From an uncultured Roseobacter sp. (lineage in GTDB: Bacteria; Pseudomonadota; Alphaproteobacteria; Rhodobacterales; Rhodobacteraceae), in contig NZ_CANKYM010000001.1 of the NCBI RefSeq assembly GCF_947488185.1, positions 992,001 to 1,056,000 on the forward strand: DNA of 64,000 nt, in the 5' to 3' direction. Positions within the stretch are counted from its first letter, which is position 1; each line of letters opens with the position of its first letter. Positions 26,829 to 35,318 of this stretch are shown in pieces. The translations under genes and the position numbers were made by a program. The notes under the pieces were generated by a model. The model saw only the letters and a program-made list of their open reading frames with translations. It did not search any database and was not told the origin of the DNA.

Positions 26829-26843
26829 TTAAGCAGTCATTAG
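26829..26843. promoter_or_regulatory. CtrA-like box upstream of flagellin (TTAA-N7-TTAG)
   Basis: TTAA, GCAGTCA, TTAG, followed by C: seven of eight consensus bases, 153 bp upstream of the flagellin ATG and downstream of the flgN-like stop. Fits CtrA control of flagellin; binding not shown. Confidence 0.45.
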
Positions 26844-26995
26844 CCTTTGTCCGGGCATGTTGGCGATGCATCCGAGGTCGGGTGGCGCGTCGTCAGATAT
26901 AGGCGATTGCATTGGTCAGAAAGACAGTTTCGTCCCCGCGTGAAGACGCCGGGGCACAATCCACGCAAAGCGTGAATGATCAAAGGAACATGCTT

Positions 26996-28306
26996 ATGTC
27001 GAGCATTCTTACCAACAACAGCGCCATGGTCGCGCTGCAGACCCTGAAATCCATCAATATGAACCTGGGCAAAGTCCAAAGCGAAATTTCCACAGGTAAG
27101 ACAGTGGAAAGCGCCAAGGACAATGCTGCCGTTTGGGCGATCTCCAAAGTCATGTCTTCGGACGTCGCTGGCTTTGAAGCCATTTCCGACTCGCTGGCTT
27201 TGGGTCAGGCGACTGTCGGTGTTGCACTGAACGCATCGGAAAGCATTACTGACCTGCTGACCGAAATCAAAGGCAAGATCGTCAACTCTCAGGAAGAGAA
27301 CGTCGACCGCGCCAAGATCCAGACGGATATCGAAGCGCTGACCAACCAGATCGGTTCGATTGTTGGTGCCGCTCAGTTCAACGGTCTGAACCTGCTGAAT
27401 GACGATGGCATTGCTCTGGAAGACCAGACATCCAACATCCTGTCTTCGCTTGACCGCGCCAGCGATGGTACGGTGACATCTGGCGAAATCAGCGTGAGCC
27501 GGTCCAACCTTGGGACCAATAATGCATCTCTCGATGCGACGGCTACCTTCACTGCTGGCGGAGCAGCTGTCGGCGGTGCGGCTACCGCAAACCTTACTAC
27601 CGTCGGGACCTCGGTCGTCAATCAAACCATGTTGGTTGCTGGCACTGGTATCACCGATCTCGCTGGTGCGGCATTCGAAGTACAAATCGCTGGTGCCGGT
27701 ACTTATGCGGGCAGTGACTTTGACACCGGTGGTAGCATTGCTGCGGCGGAAATCGTTTATACTGCGCAAGAAGGTGACACTGCTGCTGATGTGGCTGCCG
27801 GCCTTGCTGCAGCCTATGCGGTCTATGCGTCCGCAAACGGTTTGGACACTGAGGCCCTCAATGTCGAAGCGAGTGGCAACGATCTTGTTTGGACTGCGAC
27901 CAACACAACTGCTGCCAACAACTACAGCATCAACGTAAACGTCGTTGACTCGGATGGCACCGGTGATGGTAACACACGCGCAGGTGCTCTTGCGGCACTG
28001 AGCGGGATTGACGTGACAACGGATGACGGCGCCGAAAGCGCGCTGACTGCGATCGAGGGTCTGATCCAGACGTCGATCGATACGGCCGCCGAGCTGGGTT
28101 CCACAGGCAGCCGGATCGAAACGCAAGCTGACTTTGTTAGCAAGCTGACCGACCGTCTGACCTCGGGCATCGGCGCTCTGGTGGACGCAGACATGGAAGC
28201 GGCCTCGGCCAAGCTTCAGGCGCTGCAGACACAGCAGCAGCTGGGTGTTCAGGCCCTGTCGATTGCCAACCAGGCACCGCAGACTCTCCTGTCGCTCTTC
28301 CGTTAA
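26996..28306 (+). CDS. fliC: Flagellin
   Basis: Filament subunit exported by the flagellar type III system. The 436-residue protein has the conserved N-terminal D0/D1 region (SSILTNNSAMVALQTLKSIN, about residues 2-140) and C-terminal D1/D0 region (about 350-436, ending APQTLLSLFR). A Gly/Ala/Thr-rich central domain (about 165-340) would be the surface-exposed variable part. The ATG at 26996 is favoured: AAGGA sits eight bases ahead and the protein then begins MSSILTNN; another ATG at 26990 is too close to that site. It is followed by a strong hairpin and the regulators flaF and flbT. It is the only flagellin in the window. Confidence 0.94.
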   Translation: MSSILTNNSAMVALQTLKSINMNLGKVQSEISTGKTVESAKDNAAVWAISKVMSSDVAGFEAISDSLALGQATVGVALNASESITDLLTEIKGKIVNSQEENVDRAKIQTDIEALTNQIGSIVGAAQFNGLNLLNDDGIALEDQTSNILSSLDRASDGTVTSGEISVSRSNLGTNNASLDATATFTAGGAAVGGAATANLTTVGTSVVNQTMLVAGTGITDLAGAAFEVQIAGAGTYAGSDFDTGGSIAAAEIVYTAQEGDTAADVAAGLAAAYAVYASANGLDTEALNVEASGNDLVWTATNTTAANNYSINVNVVDSDGTGDGNTRAGALAALSGIDVTTDDGAESALTAIEGLIQTSIDTAAELGSTGSRIETQADFVSKLTDRLTSGIGALVDADMEAASAKLQALQTQQQLGVQALSIANQAPQTLLSLFR

Positions 28307-28314
28307 GCGATACC

Positions 28315-28342
28315 TCAGGGGCGCGGAACTTCGCGCCCCTGA
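28315..28342 (+). promoter_or_regulatory. Strong stem-loop after flagellin
   Basis: An 11-pair stem (TCAGGGGCGCG / CGCGCCCCTGA) with a six-base loop, nine bases after the flagellin stop. No T-run follows, so it is more likely a 3' mRNA stabiliser or partial terminator that keeps flagellin message high over flaF-flbT. Confidence 0.65.
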
Positions 28343-28375
28343 ACCAAATTCCCAGTTTCCAATGAAGGTTGTATC

Positions 28376-28747
28376 GTGAACGCTTACGCACAAGCCCAGA
28401 GCGCATACGCGCCCGCAGCGGCTCCGACCAGAACGGCCCGCAGTGCAGAATATGAAGTCATCGCCCGCATTTCTCATCGTTTGAAGAAGGCGATTAGATC
28501 GGACGATTTTTCGTCTCTGGCTGAGGCATTGTACGAAAACAACAAACTTTGGACAGCGCTTGCCGTCGACGTAATGGACGAAAATAATCTTCTTCCAGAT
28601 GAGTTACGTGCCAAGATTGTATACTTGGCGGAGTTCACACGGCTGCACACCCAAAAAGTACTCCGCAAACAAGAGACGGCTATCCCGTTGTTGGAGATAA
28701 ACGCGATGATCCTGGGCGGTCTTAAGCAGGAAGGAGACGCGAAATGA
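28376..28747 (+). CDS. flaF: Flagellar biosynthesis regulator FlaF
   Basis: A small alphaproteobacterial flagellin regulator, known in Caulobacter to promote flagellin synthesis and secretion. The 123-residue product has the FlaF core (about 20-115): AYAPAAAPTRTARSAEYEVI followed by NNKLWTALAVDVMDENNLLP, and LAEFTRLHTQKVL. The start codon is GTG at 28376, with GAAGG upstream. The stop overlaps the flbT ATG (ATGA). The order flagellin-flaF-flbT is the classical alphaproteobacterial one. Confidence 0.92.
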   Translation: MNAYAQAQSAYAPAAAPTRTARSAEYEVIARISHRLKKAIRSDDFSSLAEALYENNKLWTALAVDVMDENNLLPDELRAKIVYLAEFTRLHTQKVLRKQETAIPLLEINAMILGGLKQEGDAK

Positions 28748-29148
28748 GTGGCCTCGTCTTGAAGCTGAGCCCAAAAGAGCGTGTTTTGATAAACGGTGTC
28801 GTTATCGAGAATGGCGATCGTCGTAGCCGGCTCGCAATTATGACGCCTGGTGCAAACATTTTGAGATTGCGCGATGCAATCCACCCGGAAGATGCCAAAA
28901 CGCCGGTAAAGCGCGTATGCTTTGCAGTACAATTGGTTCTATCCGGCGATAAGAGCCCGGAGGAGGCGCATCTTCCACTGCTACGTCAAATTGAAGAGTT
29001 GAGCCAAGTCTTCACTGACTCCGATAGCCGCAATGTGCTGGCCGAAGCGACACGCGGCCTTGTTGAGAAGCAGCACTACCGGGCGCTAAAATCACTGCGT
29101 GCGTTGCTCCCACGTGAGGAGCGACTTTTAGCGGCAAGGATGAACTGA
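28744..29148 (+). CDS. flbT: Flagellin mRNA regulator FlbT
   Basis: Post-transcriptional regulator; in Caulobacter FlbT binds the flagellin 5' untranslated region and limits its translation until the hook is complete. The 134 residues match the family: the N-terminal SGLVLKLSPKERVLINGVVI, then NGDRRSRLAIMTPGANILRL, a Pro-rich turn, and a helical C-terminal half (about 65-130). The ATG overlaps the flaF stop, and its own TGA overlaps the next ATG (TGATG), so the three genes are coupled. Confidence 0.93.
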   Translation: MSGLVLKLSPKERVLINGVVIENGDRRSRLAIMTPGANILRLRDAIHPEDAKTPVKRVCFAVQLVLSGDKSPEEAHLPLLRQIEELSQVFTDSDSRNVLAEATRGLVEKQHYRALKSLRALLPREERLLAARMN

Positions 29149-30446
29149 TGTTTTCTCCCGTCATTCCTTCAGCAGGCCTAGCAGGCTGGCGCTTTCTCCA
29201 GAGAACCTACGATTCCCAATTGGAGAGCTTCTCCAATTCCGCTCAGATTACACGGAACACAGATTACTTTCTGGAAAACATCGGTGATGTGAAGACCGCT
29301 GAGGACCTTACCTCAGATCGAAGACTGCTTGAAGTCGCCCTTGGCGCATTCGGGATTCAAGACGACATTGAAAACCGCTTCTTTATTAAAAAAATCTTGG
29401 AAGAAGGAACGACAGCGAACGATTCACTGGCAAACAGGTTTTCTGACAATCGCTACAAGGAGTTTTCCGAAGCTTTTGGTCTGGGGCCTGGTGAAGACCG
29501 GCAAATTGGAAAGAGTGGTTTTGCTGAAAGCATTGTCGCTCGGTTTCGCGAAAGTAGTTTCGAAGTTTCTGCTGGGCAGCAAAATGATTCGATGCGGGTT
29601 GCGCTTTATGCGCAACGAGTTCTGGGCGAACTAGCGAGCCCACCACAGAAATCAGATGAGCGTATTGCCGCAGAAGCTGTGTCCGCAGCGGTGTCAGACT
29701 TTGCTTCTTCGGTTGCAGATGATGTGGAGTACTATCAGGACAACATAGGCTTGATTGAAACAGCTGATGACCTTCTGGATGATCCAAGACTCCTCAAAAT
29801 GACACTCGGCGCATTTGGTCTGCAGGACGACTATGAGGCAATCGTTTCATTTGAGCCCAGCGCCGAAACACCAGTGAGTCCGGAGCGGGAAAAGATCAAA
29901 AATGTCTTGGAAGAAGGCAGTATCTCCGTTGTTGCATTTGCTAACGAATTGGACAATCCAGCCTATGCCGAACTCTCCCGTGCCTTTGGCTTTGGCATTG
30001 CAGAGGACTTTCAGGCGCGCCGAAGCGGGTTCTCGACGCGGATCAGCGATCAGTACATCGAGCAGAACTTCGAATGGCCCAACGCCATAATATATGACCA
30101 GCCGGTAAAAGTTGTGAATGGTGCGTTTGAACTGGAACCATTCAGATCAGACGATATGTCGAACGATGCTAAGTGGTTTACGATCATGGGTGAGCCGCCC
30201 CTTCGCAACCTTTTCGAAACAGCGTTTAACTTGCCAAGTGAAGTTGGTCAAATTGACATCAACCAGCAGTTGACGGTTTTCAAAGAGCGCGCCCAGTCTA
30301 TTTTTGGGAGCGATCAAGTAAACCAGTTCTCGGAACCTGAGGCGCTGGATGAGTTGATTACACAATATATTGTCCGATCTCAGTTGTCTTCTTTCAGCAG
30401 TGGTGCAACTTCAGCCTCACTAGCTTTGACACTTCTTCAAGCGTAG
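29148..30446 (+). CDS. DUF1217 family flagellar-cluster protein (tandem repeat)
   Basis: A 432-residue protein that matches the DUF1217 group found beside flagellar genes in Rhodobacterales. Two related units can be seen by eye: about residues 35-155 (ENIGDVKTAEDLTSDRRLLE, LGAFGIQDDIENR, YKEFSEAFGLG) and about 195-310 (DNIGLIETADDLLDDPRLLK, LGAFGLQDDYEAI, YAELSRAFGFG). A more divergent third unit (about 325-425) may be present. No signal peptide or membrane segment is obvious. Function unknown; hook or filament accessory roles are conceivable from context. Its start overlaps the flbT stop, and it ends nine bases from the convergent fliI. Confidence 0.8.
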   Translation: MFSPVIPSAGLAGWRFLQRTYDSQLESFSNSAQITRNTDYFLENIGDVKTAEDLTSDRRLLEVALGAFGIQDDIENRFFIKKILEEGTTANDSLANRFSDNRYKEFSEAFGLGPGEDRQIGKSGFAESIVARFRESSFEVSAGQQNDSMRVALYAQRVLGELASPPQKSDERIAAEAVSAAVSDFASSVADDVEYYQDNIGLIETADDLLDDPRLLKMTLGAFGLQDDYEAIVSFEPSAETPVSPEREKIKNVLEEGSISVVAFANELDNPAYAELSRAFGFGIAEDFQARRSGFSTRISDQYIEQNFEWPNAIIYDQPVKVVNGAFELEPFRSDDMSNDAKWFTIMGEPPLRNLFETAFNLPSEVGQIDINQQLTVFKERAQSIFGSDQVNQFSEPEALDELITQYIVRSQLSSFSSGATSASLALTLLQA

Positions 30447-30455
30447 TCAGCAACT

Positions 30456-31832
30456 TCAAGCTGCGGATGTTGGCCTAACGCTTTGCCCCGCGCCCGCAGG
30501 TCCAGCGGGAACTCGCACGCGCCTGAGAATGAGTTCCAATTGAGTAAAGCTGTTCTCTATGCTTTGTCTTTCAACTTTGGCCAAGAACCCGTCCAAGTCC
30601 GACCAAACTTGCATCGCAGCATCAATCTCAGGATCACTTCCCACGGAGTAAAGGCCGGCCCGGATCATCATTGCATTGTTGTCGTACACAGATAGTAGAT
30701 GCCGAGCCTTGGCGATGGAACTGTTTTGCTGATCAGTTGCTGCAGCTGGCAAGCTTCTTGATACGGACCTCAGGACATCGATTGCTGGATAGCGACCACG
30801 TTCGGCAATGATCCGATCAAGGATGACATGGCCATCCAAAACGCCGCGCAAAATGTCAGCGATCGGTTCATCCATGTCTGAACCCGCCACAAGAACACTG
30901 AAAACGCCAGTAATATCACCCTGACTATTCTGACCTGGTCCTGCGCGCTCGCAAAGCGACATAATTAAATGTGCGGTGGATGGCGGGAAACCACGCAAAA
31001 CCGGCGCTTCTCCAGCCGCCACCGCAACTTCGCGGTGTGCTTCGGCAAACCGCGTAATGGAATCCGCCAGCAGTAAAACCGACTTTCCCTGATCGCGAAA
31101 ATGCTCGGCCACCGACATTGCGGCCCAAGCACATCGACGTCTTATCAACGGCGATTGATCTGAGGTAGCGCAGACGACAATGGCCCGTTTTAAGCCTTCC
31201 TTGCCGAGAACTTCCTCGATGAAATGACGCAGTTCGCGCCCGCGTTCGCCAATCATGGCAATAACGACAATGTCAGCTGTCATATTTTGTGCCAGATGGC
31301 CCAAAAGGCTCGATTTCCCAACACCGGAACCAGCAAAGAGGCCGATTCGCTGACCGCGAACAATGGGAAGCATAGTGTTCAATCCTGCCATCCCAGTATT
31401 CAACCTCTCTCCCATGGCACGGCGTGCGCCCGGATCGGGTGGCGCGCGCCGCAGCGCACGTGCCGTGACCCCTCTCAACAATGGTTTGCCGTCCAGTGGG
31501 TTGCCAAATGGGTCGATTGTGCGACCTACCCAAGCGTTTGAAGGAGCGATTCCCCGCGCCTCAAGCAATGCTGCCCGATCTTGCAGTGCAACGCCTTCGG
31601 GTGCCTGATCAGGCAACAGTACCAGCAGGTCTCCATCGAGCTGCAGCACTTCTCCAGATAACGGCTCGCCTTGGCGGTAGACGACAACGAGATCGCCAAT
31701 GCGTGCTTTTCCAGCAAGACCGGCGACGTGGATCACCCCGCCCTCGACACGGACGACACGGCCAATGGCGCGTACCGGGTTCAGTTCAGTGATCTGGGCA
31801 GTCAGCCCGTCGAAGGGAATTGGCTGGTTCAT
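30456..31832 (-). CDS. fliI: Flagellum-specific ATPase FliI
   Basis: Hexameric ATPase of the flagellar type III export apparatus at the cytoplasmic side. The 458 residues have the F1-beta-like architecture: an N-terminal beta domain (about 1-85), a P-loop FAGSGVGKSS near 166-175, Walker B VLLLADSITRFAEA, the ERGRYPAIDVL block and a helical C-terminal domain (about 375-458). I chose the ATG at 31832 (AAAGGA upstream); an upstream in-frame start adds only eight residues. It is isolated from fliH, which lies in the fliF block 16 kb away. Divergent from flgB, convergent with the DUF1217 gene. Confidence 0.94.
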   Translation of the reverse strand: MNQPIPFDGLTAQITELNPVRAIGRVVRVEGGVIHVAGLAGKARIGDLVVVYRQGEPLSGEVLQLDGDLLVLLPDQAPEGVALQDRAALLEARGIAPSNAWVGRTIDPFGNPLDGKPLLRGVTARALRRAPPDPGARRAMGERLNTGMAGLNTMLPIVRGQRIGLFAGSGVGKSSLLGHLAQNMTADIVVIAMIGERGRELRHFIEEVLGKEGLKRAIVVCATSDQSPLIRRRCAWAAMSVAEHFRDQGKSVLLLADSITRFAEAHREVAVAAGEAPVLRGFPPSTAHLIMSLCERAGPGQNSQGDITGVFSVLVAGSDMDEPIADILRGVLDGHVILDRIIAERGRYPAIDVLRSVSRSLPAAATDQQNSSIAKARHLLSVYDNNAMMIRAGLYSVGSDPEIDAAMQVWSDLDGFLAKVERQSIENSFTQLELILRRVRVPAGPAGAGQSVRPTSAA

Positions 31833-31913
31833 GGCAATCCTTTGGTATTCGCACACTCTTTCTAAAGGAATCAGAGTTAAGCCTTGATGAAACCGTTCGA
31901 GGGAGAAGCCCCG

Positions 31914-32312
31914 ATGTTCAAAAATTTGGAAGTCTTCAAGATTTCACATGCAATGGCCGTACACGCGGGCCAGAAGCAGGCAGTTGCCGCACAGAATGTG
32001 GCCAACTCTGACACGCCTGAATACAAGGCGCGTGACGTCGCACCCTTTGCAGAGACATACAAAAGTAATGCCTCTTTGGGCGATGCTGCTGGCCAACGAG
32101 CGACGCGTGCTCTTCACCTGAATGGCGCAGTGAGCGGGCAGACCGTCGACCCGACAATTGATGAAAGTGCGATTGCCTCACCAAACGGTAATACCGTTTC
32201 GCTTGAAGGTGAGATGTTGAAATCGCTCGACGCCAAGCGGCAACATGACCGGGCTCTTGCGATCTACAAGTCTTCTCTTGGCATTCTGCGCGCCACATTG
32301 AGTCGTCAGTAG
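31914..32312 (+). CDS. flgB: Flagellar basal-body rod protein FlgB
   Basis: Proximal rod subunit exported to the periplasm. The 132-residue product carries the rod-family N-terminal motif AAQNVANSDTPEYKARDV and the helical ends typical of axial proteins. The ATG at 31914 follows GGGAG at good spacing; the open frame upstream would add ten residues. It leads the plus-strand block flgB-flgC-fliE-fliQ-flgF-flgG-flgA-flgH-fliL, in which gaps are short or absent. Confidence 0.92.
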   Translation: MFKNLEVFKISHAMAVHAGQKQAVAAQNVANSDTPEYKARDVAPFAETYKSNASLGDAAGQRATRALHLNGAVSGQTVDPTIDESAIASPNGNTVSLEGEMLKSLDAKRQHDRALAIYKSSLGILRATLSRQ

Positions 32313-32324
32313 GGAGAACGTATC

Positions 32325-32717
32325 ATGAACGATTTCGCAAAGGCACTCAGTGTCACATCCAGCGGTTTGAAAGCTCAAGCAACACGTTTGCGCCACTTGG
32401 CGGAGAATATCTCCAATGCGGATACCCCTGGATATCGTCGAAAACTGGTCCCGTTTGAGACTTCTTTCAACGCAGGAAGCGGTGTCTCCATGGTTGAAAC
32501 AGGACGTGTGCAACTGGACCGGTCAACGCTCGAACGGGTGTATGACCCCGCGCATCCAATGGCGGGGGACGATGGTTACTTTGATAGTTCGAATGTCGAC
32601 TTGATGATTGAACTTGGTGACGCGCGCGAAGCGCAGCGAAGCTACGAAGCAAACCTGAAAGTATTTGAACAGACACGGAAAATGTCCAGCGGTTTGATGG
32701 ACCTGCTGAGAAAGTAA
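32325..32717 (+). CDS. flgC: Flagellar basal-body rod protein FlgC
   Basis: Rod subunit of 130 residues, typical length. It has the rod motif HLAENISNADTPGYRRKLVP (about residues 25-44) and a C-terminal helix with EAQRSYEANLKVFEQTRKM, the family's D0 assembly region. It follows flgB by 12 bases, with GGGAG ahead of the ATG. The product is expected to be exported without a cleaved signal peptide. Confidence 0.93.
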   Translation: MNDFAKALSVTSSGLKAQATRLRHLAENISNADTPGYRRKLVPFETSFNAGSGVSMVETGRVQLDRSTLERVYDPAHPMAGDDGYFDSSNVDLMIELGDAREAQRSYEANLKVFEQTRKMSSGLMDLLRK

Positions 32718-32766
32718 CTATGACTAAGACAGCCTGAATGGCTGCGTGACTTCAAGGAGATCCAGA

Positions 32767-33093
32767 ATGGATATGAAAGCTGTATCGGCAATTCAAAGGT
32801 TTACAGACGCGCGATCTGTATCTGCGATTGAAAGCTACACGCAGGCGCGTCCTGCCACGGAGCCCTCGCCCGAAGAAACGACCGTCGCGGAAGCTGCGAC
32901 CAAGGTGGCAGTAGATTTCGCACAAACACTCGCTGAAAGCGAAGAGGTCGCCAAAACCTCAATGATCGGAGATGCCGATCCGCATGCGCTTGTTCAGGCG
33001 TTGGCCCAGACTGAGCTTGCGGTCGAGGCTGCTGTGACCGTCCGCAACAAAGTGGTAGAAGCCTACCAGGAAATTCTGCGGATGCCCGTCTAA
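32767..33093 (+). CDS. fliE: Flagellar hook-basal body protein FliE
   Basis: Joins the MS ring to the rod. The 108-residue protein has a divergent N-terminus and the conserved FliE C-terminal region, with DPHALVQALAQTELAVEAAV and VRNKVVEAYQEILRMPV at the end, including the terminal MPV that is typical of the family. I chose the ATG at 32767 because AAGGAG lies seven bases before it. The stop is one base from the fliQ ATG. Confidence 0.93.
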   Translation: MDMKAVSAIQRFTDARSVSAIESYTQARPATEPSPEETTVAEAATKVAVDFAQTLAESEEVAKTSMIGDADPHALVQALAQTELAVEAAVTVRNKVVEAYQEILRMPV

Positions 33094-33094
33094 G

Positions 33095-33364
33095 ATGCTG
33101 GATGAAGTCCTCTTCTTTGACACCTTGCGGCAGGGGTTGTGGATCGCGGTGATCATATCCATCCCGATCCTGACAGCCGCCCTTGTCACTGGCGTCTCGA
33201 TTGGGTTGGTGCAGGCGCTGACATCCATTCAGGAAATGACGTTGACGTTCGTGCCGAAACTCGCCGCGATTGTGATCGTCTTCTGGATTTCAATGGGATT
33301 CATGACGCAAACGCTCGTTTCGTTTTTCCACAATCGCATCATCCCGTTGATCATCGGAGGTTGA
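33095..33364 (+). CDS. fliQ: Flagellar export apparatus protein FliQ
   Basis: Small integral membrane component of the type III export gate. The 89-residue protein has two hydrophobic helices (GLWIAVIISIPILTAALVTG and VPKLAAIVIVFWISMGFMTQ) joined by the conserved loop GLVQALTSIQEMTLTFVPK. Its length and layout are those of FliQ. It sits between fliE and flgF, away from fliP and fliR, which is usual for alphaproteobacterial clusters. Confidence 0.94.
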   Translation: MLDEVLFFDTLRQGLWIAVIISIPILTAALVTGVSIGLVQALTSIQEMTLTFVPKLAAIVIVFWISMGFMTQTLVSFFHNRIIPLIIGG

Positions 33365-33365
33365 C

Positions 33366-34079
33366 ATGGACAACTCTGGATACACCACTCTGACCCGCCA
33401 ATCCGGTCTTATGCGCGAGATGCGAATTGTTGCGAACAATATCGCAAATGCAGCAACGACCGGCTACCGCCAGGAAGGTCTTGTCTTTTCAGAATACGTT
33501 CAATCAATAGATGGCGCCTCCAGTCTCTCAATGGGGCAAGGCAATGTGCGCCAGACATCTTTTCAGCAAGGAACTTTGACGCAGACCGGGGGAACGTTTG
33601 ACTTTGCAATTGAAGGTGACGGATTTTTCCTTGTTGAAACACCGGCAGGGGAACGCCTGACCCGGTCCGGAGCTTTTTCGCCGAATGAGCAAGGCGACCT
33701 TGTCACAATGGATGGCTACCGGGTGCTGGATGCCGGTGGTGCGCCTGTCTTTGTTCCACCGGGTGCGGCCGATATTGCCGTTTCCGCTGACGGCACGATT
33801 TCCAGCGAAGGAGATCCAATTGGGCAGATTGGCATGGTTCAACCGTTGAACTCTCGGGAAATGGTCCGCGAAGACGGGGTGATGTTCCGCGCCGACGAAG
33901 GATACGAACCTGCAGAAGGAGCGAGGGTTCTGCAGCGATTTGTCGAAAGCTCGAACGTCGACCCAGTTCTGCAAATTACTCGAATGATCGAAGTTCAGCG
34001 CGCCTATGAACTCGGCGCGAGCTTCCTTGAGGCCGAAGACGAACGTGTTCGTCAAGCCCTTCGGGCGATGTCCCAGTAA
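33366..34079 (+). CDS. flgF: Flagellar basal-body rod protein FlgF
   Basis: Proximal rod protein of 237 residues. N-terminal rod motif NNIANAATTGYRQEGLVFSE, a central FlgF/FlgG-like beta region (GDGFFLVETPAGERLTRSGA) and a C-terminal helix with MIEVQRAYELGASFLEAED. The ATG is preceded by GGAGG, and the gene follows fliQ by one base. It is shorter than FlgG and its product lies nearer the cell in the rod. Confidence 0.92.
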   Translation: MDNSGYTTLTRQSGLMREMRIVANNIANAATTGYRQEGLVFSEYVQSIDGASSLSMGQGNVRQTSFQQGTLTQTGGTFDFAIEGDGFFLVETPAGERLTRSGAFSPNEQGDLVTMDGYRVLDAGGAPVFVPPGAADIAVSADGTISSEGDPIGQIGMVQPLNSREMVREDGVMFRADEGYEPAEGARVLQRFVESSNVDPVLQITRMIEVQRAYELGASFLEAEDERVRQALRAMSQ

Positions 34080-34104
34080 ACCATATCAAAGCAGGAGATG
34101 CATT

Positions 34105-34890
34105 ATGCGTGCCCTTAAGATTGCAGCTACCGGAATGAGCGCCCAGCAAATGCGGGTCGAGACGATTTCGAACAACCTCTCCAACATGAGCACAACCGGG
34201 TATAATGCCCGCCGTGCCGAGTTCGCCGATCTGCATTACCAGCAACAGACACGGCCCGGAACAATCAGCGCCACAGACGGGACGGTCATGCCCACGGGCG
34301 TGCAGCTCGGCCTTGGTGTTCGCCCGGCGGCGGTCTCCGTGCAATTGCAGCAAGGCTCGCTGAGCCAGACGGGAGGCGATCTTGATTTGGCAATTGAGGG
34401 CAAAGGCTATCTTGAGGTGACATTGCCATCAGGTCTGACAGCATACACGCGAGATGGCGGGCTAAAGAGGACTGGTGAAGGTCTCATCGTGAATTCCGAC
34501 GGATTCCCAGTCGAGCCACAGATCGTCATTCCGGATGATGCGCGCAGTATCTCGATCAACGCTTCGGGCGAGGTCTATGCCTACTTCGCAGATTCGCCGG
34601 ACGCTCAGCTTCTGGGGCAGTTCAACATGACAGGCTTCACGAATGCAAAGGGCCTTGAAGCGCTTGGCGGCAATCTGTTCGCCGAAACCGAAGCATCCGG
34701 TCCGCCACTCGTTTCCACTCCAGGAGAAGATGGCTTGGGAACTGTGCGGCAGGGATATCTGGAAGATAGTTCCGTTGATGCTGTTCGAGAAATTACGGAG
34801 CTGATCGAAGCGCAACGCGGTTACGAGATGAACGCGAAGGTTATCTCAGCCGCAGACCAGATGATGGGCGCAACGACGCAAATCCGATGA
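34105..34890 (+). CDS. flgG: Flagellar distal rod protein FlgG
   Basis: Distal rod subunit, 261 residues, as in other bacteria. N-terminal SNNLSNMSTTGYNARRAEFA, the FlgG-specific LHYQQQTRPGTISATDGTVM (the inserted segment that makes the distal rod stiff), and a C-terminal helix with ELIEAQRGYEMNAKVISAAD. The ATG at 34105 is preceded by AGGAG. The stop overlaps the start of flgA (ATGA). Confidence 0.94.
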   Translation: MRALKIAATGMSAQQMRVETISNNLSNMSTTGYNARRAEFADLHYQQQTRPGTISATDGTVMPTGVQLGLGVRPAAVSVQLQQGSLSQTGGDLDLAIEGKGYLEVTLPSGLTAYTRDGGLKRTGEGLIVNSDGFPVEPQIVIPDDARSISINASGEVYAYFADSPDAQLLGQFNMTGFTNAKGLEALGGNLFAETEASGPPLVSTPGEDGLGTVRQGYLEDSSVDAVREITELIEAQRGYEMNAKVISAADQMMGATTQIR

Positions 34891-35309
34891 TCCGTTTGCT
34901 GATTTCCCTGCTGGCCTTGAGCACGACGAGCCATGCCTTGGCCGACACTGTCGTCCCAACTCGAACTATTCGAGCCAACGCGATAATTACGGAAGTCGAC
35001 GTCGGAACCAGGGCAGGCCAAGTGGCCAACGGATTCGACCGCGTGACAGATGTAATTGGGCAAGAGGCAAGAACAACGCTGTATGCCGGTCGGCCCATTC
35101 TCATCGACGACATTGGTCCGCCTGCGTTGGTTGCACGCAATCAGATTGTTTCTATTCGATTTGAAGCGTCTGGTTTGATCATAACAACCGAAGGTCGGTC
35201 TCTTGAGCGCGGAGGCGTGGGGGATCGGGTACGGATCATGAATCTGACATCTCGCGCCACGCTTTTTGGGCAAGTTCAGCCTGATGGATCCGTAAAGGTC
35301 AAACAATAG
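34887..35309 (+). CDS. flgA: Flagellar P-ring assembly chaperone FlgA
   Basis: Periplasmic chaperone needed for FlgI polymerisation into the P ring. The 140-residue protein has a Sec signal peptide (about 1-20, ending HALA) and the SAF-like C-terminal part with LYAGRPILIDDIGPPALVAR and GVGDRVRIMNLTSRATLFGQ, typical for FlgA. It is shorter than the enterobacterial protein but normal for alphaproteobacteria. The start overlaps flgG; nine bases separate it from flgH. Confidence 0.92.
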   Translation: MIRLLISLLALSTTSHALADTVVPTRTIRANAIITEVDVGTRAGQVANGFDRVTDVIGQEARTTLYAGRPILIDDIGPPALVARNQIVSIRFEASGLIITTEGRSLERGGVGDRVRIMNLTSRATLFGQVQPDGSVKVKQ

Positions 35310-35318
35310 AGGTACCTG

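Noticed and set aside
26861..26940. Possible sigma-54 promoter upstream of flagellin (TGGCGCG...)
   Set aside because: The expected -12 TTGC element at the right spacing is not present.
26840..28477. Long minus-strand open frame (545 codons) opposite flagellin
   Set aside because: Shadow of flagellin; no recognisable domain and no ribosome-binding site.
31877..31891. TTAA-N7-TGAA near flgB as a CtrA site
   Set aside because: Only about 23 bp before the flgB start codon, a poor place for an activator site; mentioned but not called.
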